A stretch of DNA of 11,135 nucleotides from SZUA-217 sp034658975 (GCA_034658975.1 JAYEGJ010000071.1:1-11135); one strand, 5' to 3'; positions 1-7,776 are shown, counted from the stretch's first letter. Numbers and translations: made by a program. The notes: generated from the sequence alone by a model not told the origin.

Positions 1-522
1 GGCAACCAGAGACGGGCTGATGCCCTTCAGGCTTGGGACCTCGGCCGGTGAGCAGATCACGCCTTCGGCTCCGGTGGCGGCGGCAAGCCGACCCAGTCGC
101 AATACCTGGTCATGAACGTCGCCTTTGGTGCCTGTTGCGTCGAGATCGGAACGATCGAGCGAAGTGAGAACCGTCACGGCGAGGACTCCGACCGGTCCCT
201 CTGCTGCACCGCTCTTGAGGCCCCGAACCGCTGCACGGAGCATTTCCTTTCCCCCACTCGCATGTGCCGTCACCCACCTCGCCCCGTGTGCACCCATGGC
301 GCTTGCCGAGGCTTCGACTGTGTTAGGGATGTCGTGAAGCTTCACATCGGCAAATACAGGAAGTCCTAACTTGGCAATGGAGGCAACGGCCGATGGCCCG
401 TGAGACATGATCAACTCCAGGCCTACCTTGAAGCCTCCAACGTGGGGAGCGAGCCTCCGGGCCAATGACTCAGCCTTATCCAGCCGGGGGACATCGAGTG
501 CCACCAGTACGGGATTGGTCAC
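1..522 (-). CDS. pyrF: Orotidine 5'-phosphate decarboxylase, partial (C-terminus beyond window)
   Basis: Decarboxylates orotidine monophosphate to UMP, the last step of de novo pyrimidine synthesis, in the cytosol. The reverse frame is open from a GTG at 522 to the window edge, giving 174 residues of a family usually about 230 to 240 long, so the C-terminal quarter is missing. The N-terminus reads VTNPVLVALDVP, followed by FKVGLELI. The catalytic Asp-x-Lys-x-x-Asp signature is intact in ADVKLHDIPNTV (around residues 60 to 71), followed by AVTVLTSLD and GVICSPAEV, all typical of the short bacterial PyrF type. The GTG start overlaps the pyrD stop as GTGA, and an AGGGAG lies nine bases upstream, which supports this start; the nearby ATG at 530 is in the pyrD frame. 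It is the last pyr gene visible, and co-translation with pyrD is inferred from the overlap. Confidence 0.95.
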   Translation of the reverse strand, partial: MTNPVLVALDVPRLDKAESLARRLAPHVGGFKVGLELIMSHGPSAVASIAKLGLPVFADVKLHDIPNTVEASASAMGAHGARWVTAHASGGKEMLRAAVRGLKSGAAEGPVGVLAVTVLTSLDRSDLDATGTKGDVHDQVLRLGRLAAATGAEGVICSPAEVPSLKGISPSLVA

Positions 523-1433
523 GTTCGCATACTCCCTATCAGATCTCTGGCCGAGGACGCCCCCAAAGCGTCGAGTACACCAATGAACTCACGAGCTACA
601 CGCTTGCCGGCTTTGGGCTCGCTGAGGTGAACCGTCCCCATGGCGACCGCCGAGGCGCCGGCGAGGAGATACTCGGCAACATCCGCGCCGGTACTCACAC
701 CTCCGCATCCCACGATCGGCAGATCAGGCATCGCCGTCGAAACCTCATAGACGCATCGGAGGCTGATCGGCTTGAGCCCGGGGCCCGAGTAGCCGCCGAC
801 GCCTCCGCTCAAGAGGGGGCGGCGGTCGTTGATGCCAACACCGAACCCGAGGGCTGTGTTGGTCAGAACCACGAAGTCAGCGCCCGCATCCCGACACGCC
901 CTTGCTGTGCCGACGATGTCCGGAGTATTGGGTGAAAGCTTGGCGCCGAGCGGAACGCTCACAGCACTTCGAGTCGCAGCCATGACGGCCCGGCTCGCCT
1001 CGATATTGACCGAGAACATGTTTCCGTCCTCGAGGTTTGGACAGGAGAGGTTGGCCTCGACGGCGGTGACCCCGGCCTCCTGGAGGTTCTTCGCCACAAC
1101 GCCGAAGCCTGCCGCGTCCTCAGCCACCGCCGAACCCCAGACTGGAACATCGAGCCGTGAAATCCGACCAGCCATCGCATCACACCAGGCTGTGATGCCG
1201 GGATTCTGAATGCCGATCCCGTTGAGCATTCCGGTCCTGACCGGAGCCATGCGCGGAGCCGGCCTCCCGGTCCACGGTTCCGGTGAGACCGACTTGGCGA
1301 CTGCGGCCCCATAGACAGAGACGTCGGCGACATCGGCCCACTCCCAGACAGATCCGACCGTGCCCGAGGCGGCGATCAGCACCGACGAGAGTTCCAGGGG
1401 GCCCACGGCGGTCTTTAGCCTGCTCGATGCCAT
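519..1433 (-). CDS. pyrD: Dihydroorotate dehydrogenase, class 1B type catalytic subunit
   Basis: Oxidises dihydroorotate to orotate on an FMN-carrying TIM barrel. The 304-residue length and the motifs fit the PyrDB (class 1B) family: AASGTVG near residue 21, VAKS with FMN-contacting Lys47, MLNGIGIQNPG at 69 to 79, NLSCPN at 128 to 133 with the catalytic-base cysteine at 131, AKLSPN around Lys165, the SGGVGGYSGPGLKPI stretch, and the phosphate-binding GCGGV and MGTVHL near the end. There is no N-terminal membrane helix of the class 2 quinone-linked kind. The ATG at 1433 was preferred over upstream starts because homology begins there and GAGGAG lies nine bases before it; it overlaps the carB end by 19 bases. 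Class 1B enzymes normally pair with the PyrK iron-sulfur/FAD subunit, and no pyrK is present in this window. Confidence 0.95.
   Translation of the reverse strand: MASSRLKTAVGPLELSSVLIAASGTVGSVWEWADVADVSVYGAAVAKSVSPEPWTGRPAPRMAPVRTGMLNGIGIQNPGITAWCDAMAGRISRLDVPVWGSAVAEDAAGFGVVAKNLQEAGVTAVEANLSCPNLEDGNMFSVNIEASRAVMAATRSAVSVPLGAKLSPNTPDIVGTARACRDAGADFVVLTNTALGFGVGINDRRPLLSGGVGGYSGPGLKPISLRCVYEVSTAMPDLPIVGCGGVSTGADVAEYLLAGASAVAMGTVHLSEPKAGKRVAREFIGVLDALGASSARDLIGSMRT
532..537 (-). promoter_or_regulatory. Ribosome binding site of pyrF inside pyrD
   Basis: The sequence AGGGAG lies nine bases before the GTG at 522, within the last codons of pyrD. It is what fixes the non-ATG start of pyrF. Confidence 0.6.
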
Positions 1434-4400
1434 TCCTGAAGACTCCTCGGCCTGTTGATCGCACCCGGCCCTGCACGCAGGCTTCTGGCTACGGCGAGAC
1501 CGCCCTGGACGGTGGTGACACACGGGACCGCGTGACTTCTCGCGGCCCGCCTGATCCTGCTTCCGTCCGACCTCGCCTTGCCGCCTCTCGGAGTGTTCAC
1601 CACCAGTTGGACCTCGCCGTTCTCGAGGCGCTCTCCAATGTCGCGAGGCCCCTCTCCGACCTTGTTCACCGGCTCGGCGGTGATCGCATGATGAGCGAGG
1701 TAACGCGACGTCCCTTTGGTCGCAATCAGTTCGAAGCCGAGGAGAACGAAGGCCTGGGCGACGGCAAGTCCCATTGGCTTGTCCCGATCGGCGAAGGAGA
1801 GGAAGATCCGGCCGCGGTCGGCGAGGATGTTGCCTGCTCCAAGAAGAGCCTTCCCGTATGCAATCCCGACATCGGAGCCAATGCCCATCACTTCACCGGT
1901 TGACTTCATCTCAGGCCCGAGAATCGAATCCTCCCCGGGGAACCGGTCCCAGGGAAGCACCGCCTCTTTCACAGCCACGAAATCTCCAATCGAGCCCTCG
2001 GCAGGCACGAGACCCTCGGACTTCAACTCGGCAATGGTTGATCCCATCATCACCCGCGCCGCGATTCGGGCAATGGGAACCCCTTTGGCCTTTGATATGA
2101 AAGGCACAGTGCGACTTCCCCGAGGATTCGCCTCGAGCACATAGACCTCGTCACCCTTCACCGCGTACTGGATGTTGATGAGCCCTCGCACCTCGAGTGC
2201 CACCGCCAGTTCCCGGGTTGCCCGAAGGATCTCCTTATTCGCTTCCCCTGAAATCGTGGGAGGCGGGGTGACACAGCCCGAATCACCGGAATGGATCCCC
2301 GCCTCTTCGACATGCTCCATGACTCCGCCCACGAGAAGTTCGTGGCCGTCGTACACCGCATCGACGTCTACTTCGACCGCCGATTCGAGGAACCTGTCGA
2401 TCAGGATCGGGTTCGCTGTCACCTCGGGGTCGCCCTCCCCGTAGATATCACGGGCGTACTCGGCCAGTTCTTCGAGGCTATAGACGACCTTCATCTTCCG
2501 ACCGCCCAGAACGAAGGAGGGCCTGATCATTACCGGCAGACCTATCTGGTCCACGACCTCCTCCGCCTCGGCCGCGGATCGTGCTGTGCCGGCAGGCGGT
2601 TGGCGTAACCCCAGGTTGCGACAGATCTCGGCGAATTGCTCGCGATCCTCGGCCAGGGCTATCGCCGCCGGAGATGTCCCGGCAATGGTCACTCCGGCTT
2701 TCTCGAGGCCTTCGGCGAGATTCAGCGGTGTCTGCCCACCAAGTTGCACGATCACCGCCTCTGGCTCCTCGGCATCGATGACTGCAAGGACATCTTCGGT
2801 TGTCAGCGGTTCGAAATAGAGACGATCGGAGGTGTCGTAGTCGGTGGAAACCGTCTCGGGATTGCAGTTGACCATCACCGTCTCGTACCCCGCTTCCCTC
2901 AAGGCGAAGCTCGCGTGGACACAGCAGTAATCGAATTCGATCCCCTGCCCGATCCGGTTCGGACCCGAGCCGAGAACCACCACCCTCGGCTTCTCAGCCG
3001 GCCGAACCTCGGATTCGTCTTCGAACGTGCCGTACATGTATGGCGTGTGCGCCTCGAACTCTGCTGCGCAGGTGTCGACTGTCTTGAACGTCCGGGTGAG
3101 CCCGTCCGACAGTCGCCTGCGACGCACCTGATCCTCGGCGACTCCCCAGAGGAAACCGATCTGGCGGTCCGAGAATCCGTAGCGCTTCGCCTCGCGCAGG
3201 ACCCCGGGATCCTCCGAAGCCTCGACCTCGTGGCGTACTTCGACTATCTCGGCCATCTGGTCGACAAACCAAGGGTCGACCGCTGACAGGGCTGCAACAT
3301 CATCGACGGACCAGCCCCGCCGAAGTGCCTCGCCCATGGCGTAGACACGGTTCGGGGTCGGAGTGCGGACGGCGCTGGACAGCCCATCGTCATCGAGCGT
3401 GACCAGGGCCGCCTCACCTTCGTCGGCGTTGAGGCCTGCCCGTCCATTCTCCAGGGAGCGCAACGCCTTCTGAAGCGCTTCCGGGAAAGTGCGACCGATG
3501 GCCATCGCCTCACCAACGCTTTGCATCGACGTCGCCAACGTTGTCGAAGCGGAGGGGAACTTGGCGAAATCGAATCGGGGAATCTTCACTACCACGTAGT
3601 CGAGTGCGGGCTCGAAAGATGCCGGCGTCGCACCGGTTATGTCATTGGGGATCTCATCAAGCGTGTAGCCAACGGCCAGGAGCGCCGCGATCTTCGCTAT
3701 CGGAAAGCCCGTAGCCTTCGAAGCGAGCGCCGATGAACGGCTGACACGGGGATTCATCTCGATGACCAATCGCCGACCCGTCTCGGGGTCTACGGCGAAT
3801 TGGACATTCGACCCGCCCGTCTCGACCCCGATGGCCTCGAGAACCCTGATGGCCTCGTCACGCATTTCCTGGTATTCGCGGTCGGACAGCGTCTGGGCGG
3901 GGGCGACGGTTATGGAGTCGCCGGTGTGAACACCCATCGGGTCGAAGTTCTCGATCGAACAGACGATGACCGCGTTGCCCATTCGGTCGCGCATGACCTC
4001 GAGTTCGAATTCTTTCCATCCGAGGACGGATTCCTCGACGAGGATCTCGCCAACCGGCGACGTGGTGAGGCCGTTCTTGGCAACCTCGAGGAACTCCTCC
4101 TCGTTGTCAGCGATGCCCGTGCCCGCACCTCCGAGGATGAACGACGGTCTGATCATCACGGGGTAGCCGATGTCCTTTGCCAGTTTCATCGCCTCTCCCA
4201 TGGAACGGGCGTAGCCGGCCCTTGGCACGTCCAACCCGATCTCCTCCATCGTCGTCTTGAACAGCCCTCGATCCTCGGCCCGGTCGATGGCCTCGAGGCC
4301 GGCGCCGATCATCTCGACGCCGTGGCGATCGAGAACACCCGTCCTGGCGAGCTCCGATGCCACGTTGAGAGCCGTCTGCCCGCCCAGGGTCGGTAGCAAC

Positions 4401-4654
4401 ACGTCGGGCCTCTCCCGAGCGATGATCTCTTCGACGACCTCGGGAGTGATTGGCTCTATGTAGGTGGCGTCGGCGAACTCAGGATCCGTCATGATGGTTG
4501 CCGGGTTCGAGTTGACCAGGATGACCCGGTAGCCCTCTGCTCGAAGAACCTTCGATGCCTGGGTGCCGGAGTAGTCGAACTCGCATGCCTGGCCGATGAC
4601 GATCGGTCCGGAGCCAATGACGAGAATCGAGCGAATGTCTCTGCGACGGGGCAT
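1415..4654 (-). CDS. carB: Carbamoyl-phosphate synthase large subunit
   Basis: Makes carbamoyl phosphate from bicarbonate, two ATP and the ammonia delivered from CarA, feeding pyrimidine and arginine synthesis. At 1079 residues it is full length (Escherichia coli enzyme about 1073). Two homologous synthetase halves are visible. The first opens with GSGPIVIGQACEFDYSG and has GGQTALN, RPSFILGGAG and MNPRVSRSSALASKATG. The second opens with GSGPNRIGQGIEFDYCC (about residue 560) and has QLGGQTPLN, RPSFVLGGRKM and ANPRGSRTVPFISKAKG. The C-terminal allosteric MGS-like domain follows, with GFELIATKGTSRYL, VNKVGEG and VVNTPRGG. The ATG shares one base with the carA stop (TGATG), and a weak GGAAG lies five bases upstream. 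The 3' end overlaps pyrD by 19 bases. No missing motif or frameshift was seen. Confidence 0.98.
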   Translation of the reverse strand: MPRRRDIRSILVIGSGPIVIGQACEFDYSGTQASKVLRAEGYRVILVNSNPATIMTDPEFADATYIEPITPEVVEEIIARERPDVLLPTLGGQTALNVASELARTGVLDRHGVEMIGAGLEAIDRAEDRGLFKTTMEEIGLDVPRAGYARSMGEAMKLAKDIGYPVMIRPSFILGGAGTGIADNEEEFLEVAKNGLTTSPVGEILVEESVLGWKEFELEVMRDRMGNAVIVCSIENFDPMGVHTGDSITVAPAQTLSDREYQEMRDEAIRVLEAIGVETGGSNVQFAVDPETGRRLVIEMNPRVSRSSALASKATGFPIAKIAALLAVGYTLDEIPNDITGATPASFEPALDYVVVKIPRFDFAKFPSASTTLATSMQSVGEAMAIGRTFPEALQKALRSLENGRAGLNADEGEAALVTLDDDGLSSAVRTPTPNRVYAMGEALRRGWSVDDVAALSAVDPWFVDQMAEIVEVRHEVEASEDPGVLREAKRYGFSDRQIGFLWGVAEDQVRRRRLSDGLTRTFKTVDTCAAEFEAHTPYMYGTFEDESEVRPAEKPRVVVLGSGPNRIGQGIEFDYCCVHASFALREAGYETVMVNCNPETVSTDYDTSDRLYFEPLTTEDVLAVIDAEEPEAVIVQLGGQTPLNLAEGLEKAGVTIAGTSPAAIALAEDREQFAEICRNLGLRQPPAGTARSAAEAEEVVDQIGLPVMIRPSFVLGGRKMKVVYSLEELAEYARDIYGEGDPEVTANPILIDRFLESAVEVDVDAVYDGHELLVGGVMEHVEEAGIHSGDSGCVTPPPTISGEANKEILRATRELAVALEVRGLINIQYAVKGDEVYVLEANPRGSRTVPFISKAKGVPIARIAARVMMGSTIAELKSEGLVPAEGSIGDFVAVKEAVLPWDRFPGEDSILGPEMKSTGEVMGIGSDVGIAYGKALLGAGNILADRGRIFLSFADRDKPMGLAVAQAFVLLGFELIATKGTSRYLAHHAITAEPVNKVGEGPRDIGERLENGEVQLVVNTPRGGKARSDGSRIRRAARSHAVPCVTTVQGGLAVARSLRAGPGAINRPRSLQEWHRAG

Positions 4655-5829
4655 CAGCTTCCAACTTCGATGAGTTGGGCGAACCTGTCGAACAGAGAAT
4701 TGGCGTCGCTCGGACCGGGTGCCGCCTCCGGGTGGTATTGCACCGAATAGGCCGGAACATCGGTCAGCGCCATGCCCTCAATGGTTCCGTCGTTGAGGTT
4801 CTGATGAGTGGGCCTGAGCTCCCCGAACCGGGTGTCGACGCTCGATGGAAGAAGATCGGGAGTGACGAGTCCGCTCCTTTCCGGCGGAGTGTCCGATGTG
4901 AGCGACCACAGATCTACGGCGAATCCGTGGTTCTGGGCCGTTATGTCGACGCGACCATCGCTCATCCTCCGGACCGGGTGGTTTCCTCCGTGGTGCCCGA
5001 ATGGCAGCTTGTACGTCGACGCACCAAGAGCTAGCCCCAGAACCTGGTGACCGAGGCAGATACCGAACATCGGGCTCTTCCCAATCAGGTCTTGCAACGT
5101 CCGGGCGGTTTCCGTCAGGGGCTCCGGGTCCCCGGGACCGTTGGAGACGAATATCCCGGCAGGTGCAAGTTCGAGGATCGCGTTCGCCGTAGTACTCGCC
5201 GGAACCACCTCGACGTCGAATCCCCGGCTCGTGAGATTGTCGAGGATGTCCCTCTTCACCCCGAGGTCGATAGCGACAACGAGTCCCCGATGTTCGGCGG
5301 TCGCCGGGAGTCGGTATGCCTCGCTGGTGGTCACTGTCGATGCGAGATCCTGGCCATCCATCACAGGGGCATTGGCCGCGATCTCCTTGAGTTCTTCCTC
5401 GGAGACCCCAGAGCCGACGGCGACGGGCATCGCGCCCCGGTCCCGAAGGTGTCTGGTGAGACGACGCGTGTCGATGTCACTGATGGCAACGACTCCGTTG
5501 TCATGGAGATAGGCCGCAAGACTCCCCTCGGCGCGCCAGTTCGATTCCCTCCGGGACATCGCACGCATGACGAATCCTGAGACGGCCGGCGATCCGGATT
5601 GGTCGTCCTGGGGTGTCGTTCCGTAGTTGCCGATGTGACTTGCGGTCATCGCCACGACCTGACCCGCGTACGAGGGATCGGTAAGGATTTCCTGGTATCC
5701 GGTCATCGAGGTGTTGAAGACGGCCTCGCCGGTCGTGACTCCTTCGACACCGGCCGAGCGGCCCCTGAATACCTCGCCATCCGCGGTTGCCAGGAGTGCT
5801 TCGCTCCTGGTGCCCAGGGCACTCGTCAT
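4654..5829 (-). CDS. carA: Carbamoyl-phosphate synthase small (glutaminase) subunit
   Basis: Hydrolyses glutamine and passes ammonia to CarB. The protein is 391 residues, normal for CarA. The N-terminal CPSase domain carries GEAVFNTSMTGYQEILTDPSY (in part residues 34 to 54). The C-terminal class I glutamine amidotransferase has SNGPGDP at 229 to 235, the nucleophile Cys258 in FGICLGHQ, and the His366/Glu368 pair in QYHPE. The reading frame stays open for almost 200 codons upstream through pyrC, but that part is a shadow frame. The ATG at 5829 is chosen because homology starts at MTSALGTRSEALL, it forms an ATGA overlap with the pyrC stop, and a strong AGGGGAGG (5839 to 5846) lies nine bases upstream. 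Placed directly before carB, as expected for the heterodimer. Confidence 0.98.
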   Translation of the reverse strand: MTSALGTRSEALLATADGEVFRGRSAGVEGVTTGEAVFNTSMTGYQEILTDPSYAGQVVAMTASHIGNYGTTPQDDQSGSPAVSGFVMRAMSRRESNWRAEGSLAAYLHDNGVVAISDIDTRRLTRHLRDRGAMPVAVGSGVSEEELKEIAANAPVMDGQDLASTVTTSEAYRLPATAEHRGLVVAIDLGVKRDILDNLTSRGFDVEVVPASTTANAILELAPAGIFVSNGPGDPEPLTETARTLQDLIGKSPMFGICLGHQVLGLALGASTYKLPFGHHGGNHPVRRMSDGRVDITAQNHGFAVDLWSLTSDTPPERSGLVTPDLLPSSVDTRFGELRPTHQNLNDGTIEGMALTDVPAYSVQYHPEAAPGPSDANSLFDRFAQLIEVGS

Positions 5830-7133
5830 GAAGTAGGGCCTCCCCTGTGGGTGATCCTGCCCTTGTAGATCGTGGCCAACACCATTCCTTTCAGCGCCAT
5901 CCCACGGTAGGGACTGTTTTGGGATTTCGAAACGAAGGATTCCGGAGTCCATTCCGCAGTGGGATGGAACACCACGAGGTTCGCCTCGAGCCCTACCTCT
6001 GGGACCTGGCCTTGGGTGGTCATTCCCGCAAGTCGGGCGGGGCCGATACTCATGACCTCGAAGAATTGCCCGGGGTTGTCCAGTGTCTCGTTTGCGACGG
6101 CTGCGGCTGTTTCGAGACCTATCACTCCCCTCGGCGCCTCCCCGAACGGCACCGCTTTCTCTGCTTCCGTGTGCGGGGCGTGGTCGGTGGCGACCATGTC
6201 GATCGTCCCGTCTCTCAAGGCTTCCCGGAGTGCCAGGCGATCGACGCCGGTCCGGACCGGCGGGTACATTTTCAGGTTCGTGCCGACCCGCTCGACATCC
6301 TCGTCGATGAAAGAGAGATGATGCGGAGTGACCTCGGCCGTTATCGGCAGGCCTTCGGCTTTGGCTGCTCGCAGTGTCTCTGCGGTCTCCTTCGTTGAGA
6401 CGTGCTGGCAGTGATACCGACACCCCGTCAGCCGAACCAATTCGATATCTCGCCTGACGATGTCGGTCTCGGCCTCGGATGACAGCCCGGCGATTCCGAG
6501 CCTGTGCGACTCCTCGCCTTCGTGCATATGCCCGTTCCTCGTCCGTTCGTGGTCTTCGGCATGCTGGGCCACCAGGGCGCCGTCGAGCCTCGAAACCCGC
6601 TCCAAGATCCTTTTCAGAAGGCGACCGTCAACCACCGAATCGCCGTCGTCGCTGAAGATGCGAACACCCGACGCATAGAGGGCCTCTATATCTGCGGGCT
6701 CGGTCCCATTTCGGTCTCTGGTGAGTGCGGCAGCAACGGACACTTCGACAAGCCCGACATCTCGACCGCGAGATGCCACGAGATTGACGACCTTTGGGTC
6801 GTCGATGGGAGGATCGGTGTTCGGCATGTTCACGACAGCGGTGAAACCGCCCGCCGCCGCCGCCGCCGATCCGGACTCGATGTCTTCTTTCCATGTCCTG
6901 CCCGGCTCCCGGAAATGAACGTGGACGTCGACGAAACCGGGCCCGATGAGACATCCCGTTGCCTCGATGACCGTCTCGGCCTCACCGCCGACGCTCTCCC
7001 CAATCGCCGAGATGCGGCCTCCGTCGATTGCCACGTCGGCAGAAGTGAAGCCGCTGGGTGTGAGCACCGCTCCGCCCCGGATGAGAATCTTCGGACTGGC
7101 CTCAACGGAAACGGGAGAAGGCCTTGTCATCAT
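5826..7133 (-). CDS. pyrC: Dihydroorotase, type I, catalytically competent
   Basis: Cyclises carbamoyl aspartate to dihydroorotate, the third step of UMP synthesis, as a zinc amidohydrolase. The 435-residue length fits the type I family. Visible active-site residues are the metal pair His71 and His73 in GFVDVHVHFREPG, NMPNTDPP at 102 to 109, Asp163 in FSDDGD, His191 in AQHAED, His244 in CQHVST, and the catalytic Asp317 in ATDHAPHTEAEK. All metal and catalytic positions are kept, so it is not the inactive pseudo-dihydroorotase (PyrX) seen in some lineages. It starts at ATG 7133, overlapping the pyrR stop as ATGA; the next codon is also ATG (7130), so the start is uncertain by one residue. A modest GGAAAGAG precedes it. 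Unusually, pyrB does not lie between pyrR and this gene. Confidence 0.97.
   Translation of the reverse strand: MMTRPSPVSVEASPKILIRGGAVLTPSGFTSADVAIDGGRISAIGESVGGEAETVIEATGCLIGPGFVDVHVHFREPGRTWKEDIESGSAAAAAGGFTAVVNMPNTDPPIDDPKVVNLVASRGRDVGLVEVSVAAALTRDRNGTEPADIEALYASGVRIFSDDGDSVVDGRLLKRILERVSRLDGALVAQHAEDHERTRNGHMHEGEESHRLGIAGLSSEAETDIVRRDIELVRLTGCRYHCQHVSTKETAETLRAAKAEGLPITAEVTPHHLSFIDEDVERVGTNLKMYPPVRTGVDRLALREALRDGTIDMVATDHAPHTEAEKAVPFGEAPRGVIGLETAAAVANETLDNPGQFFEVMSIGPARLAGMTTQGQVPEVGLEANLVVFHPTAEWTPESFVSKSQNSPYRGMALKGMVLATIYKGRITHRGGPTS
5839..5846 (-). promoter_or_regulatory. Strong ribosome binding site of carA inside pyrC
   Basis: AGGGGAGG lies nine bases before the carA ATG at 5829. 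It is the best Shine-Dalgarno match in the operon apart from the pyrR leader site, and it decides the carA start against the long open frame upstream. Confidence 0.65.
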
Positions 7134-7663
7134 GCTCTTTCCATTCGTTCGATCCAGACACCCTCGGCGCCATCGATGTCAGGGACGCGGACATGGACGT
7201 GTTCGGAACGCGAGGTCGGCAGGTTCTTGCCCACGTAGTCGGCCCGGATCGGCAACTCGCGGTGGCCCCGATCGACGAGAACCGCCAACTCCGTGCTTGT
7301 CGCCCTCCCAATGTCCGAAAGAGCGTCGAGCGCAGCCCTGACCGTCCTGCCCGTGTAGAGGACATCGTCGACCACGATGACCGGCCGATCCTCGATGGAA
7401 ATCGGGATCAGCGTTTCCTTGCCGTCCTCTTGAGCGCGACCGTCGAGGTCGTCTCGATAGTGGCCGACGTCCAGCTCGCCCACCGGAACGTTCACGTTCT
7501 CGAAGGTGTCGATCGTCTCGGCAAGCTGGCGCGCCAGATGGACACCGCGGGTGTGTATTCCAACCACGATGAGACCATCCGCTCCCCGGTGACGTTCGAG
7601 TACCTCATGGGCCATACGTCGGATAGCGCGTTGGACGTCGTCCCCGGCCATCACTCGTGGCAC
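7130..7663 (-). CDS. pyrR: Bifunctional pyr operon regulator / uracil phosphoribosyltransferase
   Basis: RNA-binding regulator that senses UMP and binds a hairpin in pyr leader RNA; members often also have uracil phosphoribosyltransferase activity. The 177-residue reading includes DDVQRAIRRMAHEVLER at the N-terminus, GIHTRGVHLA, the PRPP-binding motif VIVVDDVLYTGRT at 95 to 107, and the family hallmark DRGHRELPIRADYVGKNLPT at 131 to 150. The start is uncertain. In frame there is only GTG at 7663 or ATG at 7651 (173 residues), and neither has a usable Shine-Dalgarno sequence. The good AAGGAG upstream serves a different frame (see the leader ORF), whose stop overlaps ATG 7651. I use 7663 because family similarity seems to begin just before residue 5. 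It overlaps pyrC by four bases and is likely autoregulated through the hairpin at 7705 to 7740. Confidence 0.93.
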   Translation of the reverse strand: MPRVMAGDDVQRAIRRMAHEVLERHRGADGLIVVGIHTRGVHLARQLAETIDTFENVNVPVGELDVGHYRDDLDGRAQEDGKETLIPISIEDRPVIVVDDVLYTGRTVRAALDALSDIGRATSTELAVLVDRGHRELPIRADYVGKNLPTSRSEHVHVRVPDIDGAEGVWIERMERA

Positions 7664-7698
7664 GGCACGCGTCCAGATCTCTCCAGGGCCATGCCCAT
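7651..7698 (-). CDS. Possible 15-codon leader peptide upstream of pyrR
   Basis: An ATG at 7698 lies six bases after a strong AAGGAG and opens a frame reading MGMALERSGRVPCHE that ends in TGA at 7653 to 7651. The last base of the stop is the first base of an in-frame pyrR ATG (TGATG), the usual arrangement for termination-reinitiation coupling. The frame differs from that of pyrR. The peptide is not enriched in any residue that would suggest amino-acid attenuation, so its value would lie in being translated, not in its sequence. The alternative is that pyrR really begins at this ATG and the frames are joined by a single-base sequence error or by a backward (-1) frameshift; I see no classic slippery heptamer. 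Real as a sequence pattern; function is inferred. Confidence 0.45.
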   Translation of the reverse strand: MGMALERSGRVPCHE

Positions 7699-7704
7699 CG
7701 ATGT

Positions 7705-7740
7705 CTCCTTCCCGGCCTCACTGGACCGCGGTTAAAGGCT
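7705..7740 (-). promoter_or_regulatory. PyrR-binding RNA hairpin overlapping the Shine-Dalgarno sequence
   Basis: On the minus strand the hexaloop CAGTGA (7723 to 7718) is closed by GGTC (7727 to 7724) and GGCC (7717 to 7714), matching the known PyrR loop consensus ARUCCNGNGAGGYU apart from a first-base G and a third-from-last base consistent with the pattern. Upstream, AGCCTTTAAC (7740 to 7731) supplies the CCTTTAA element found in Bacillus pyr leaders; its CCTT (7738 to 7735) can pair with AAGG (7710 to 7707), the first part of the AAGGAG ribosome site. A purine-containing internal bulge separates the two stems. PyrR bound to UMP would stabilise this fold and block ribosome loading, the translational repression mode established for Mycobacterium smegmatis. 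There is no following terminator hairpin with a T run, so Bacillus-type attenuation is unlikely. Confidence 0.85.
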
Positions 7741-7746
7741 GGGGCG

Positions 7747-7776
7747 ACCATACCTCAGTGTTGAGCGAAAGATCGA
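7747..7776 (-). promoter_or_regulatory. Candidate pyr operon promoter
   Basis: TATGGT at 7752 to 7747 resembles a -10 box. An 18-base spacer separates it from TCGATC (7776 to 7771), a poor three-of-six match to a -35 box that overlaps the nusB stop. Initiation about seven bases downstream would start the transcript at the PyrR hairpin, leaving almost no extra leader. Weak on sequence alone; transcription from further upstream through nusB is equally possible, as no terminator is seen after nusB. Confidence 0.3.

Noticed and set aside
1434..1523. A possible 30-residue N-terminal extension of PyrD overlapping carB further.
   Set aside because: The extension is basic and Cys/Gln-rich with no family similarity, and GAGGAG is correctly spaced for the ATG at 1433.
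3800..4396. A 198-codon plus-strand frame opposite carB.
   Set aside because: It lies wholly inside conserved carB coding sequence and shows no domain; its openness follows from carB codon usage.
5830..6423. The carA frame stays open for almost 200 codons upstream of its ATG, giving a 589-residue reading.
   Set aside because: The extension is a low-complexity, arginine-rich shadow of pyrC in another frame. CarA homology, the ATGA overlap and the strong ribosome site all place the start at 5829.
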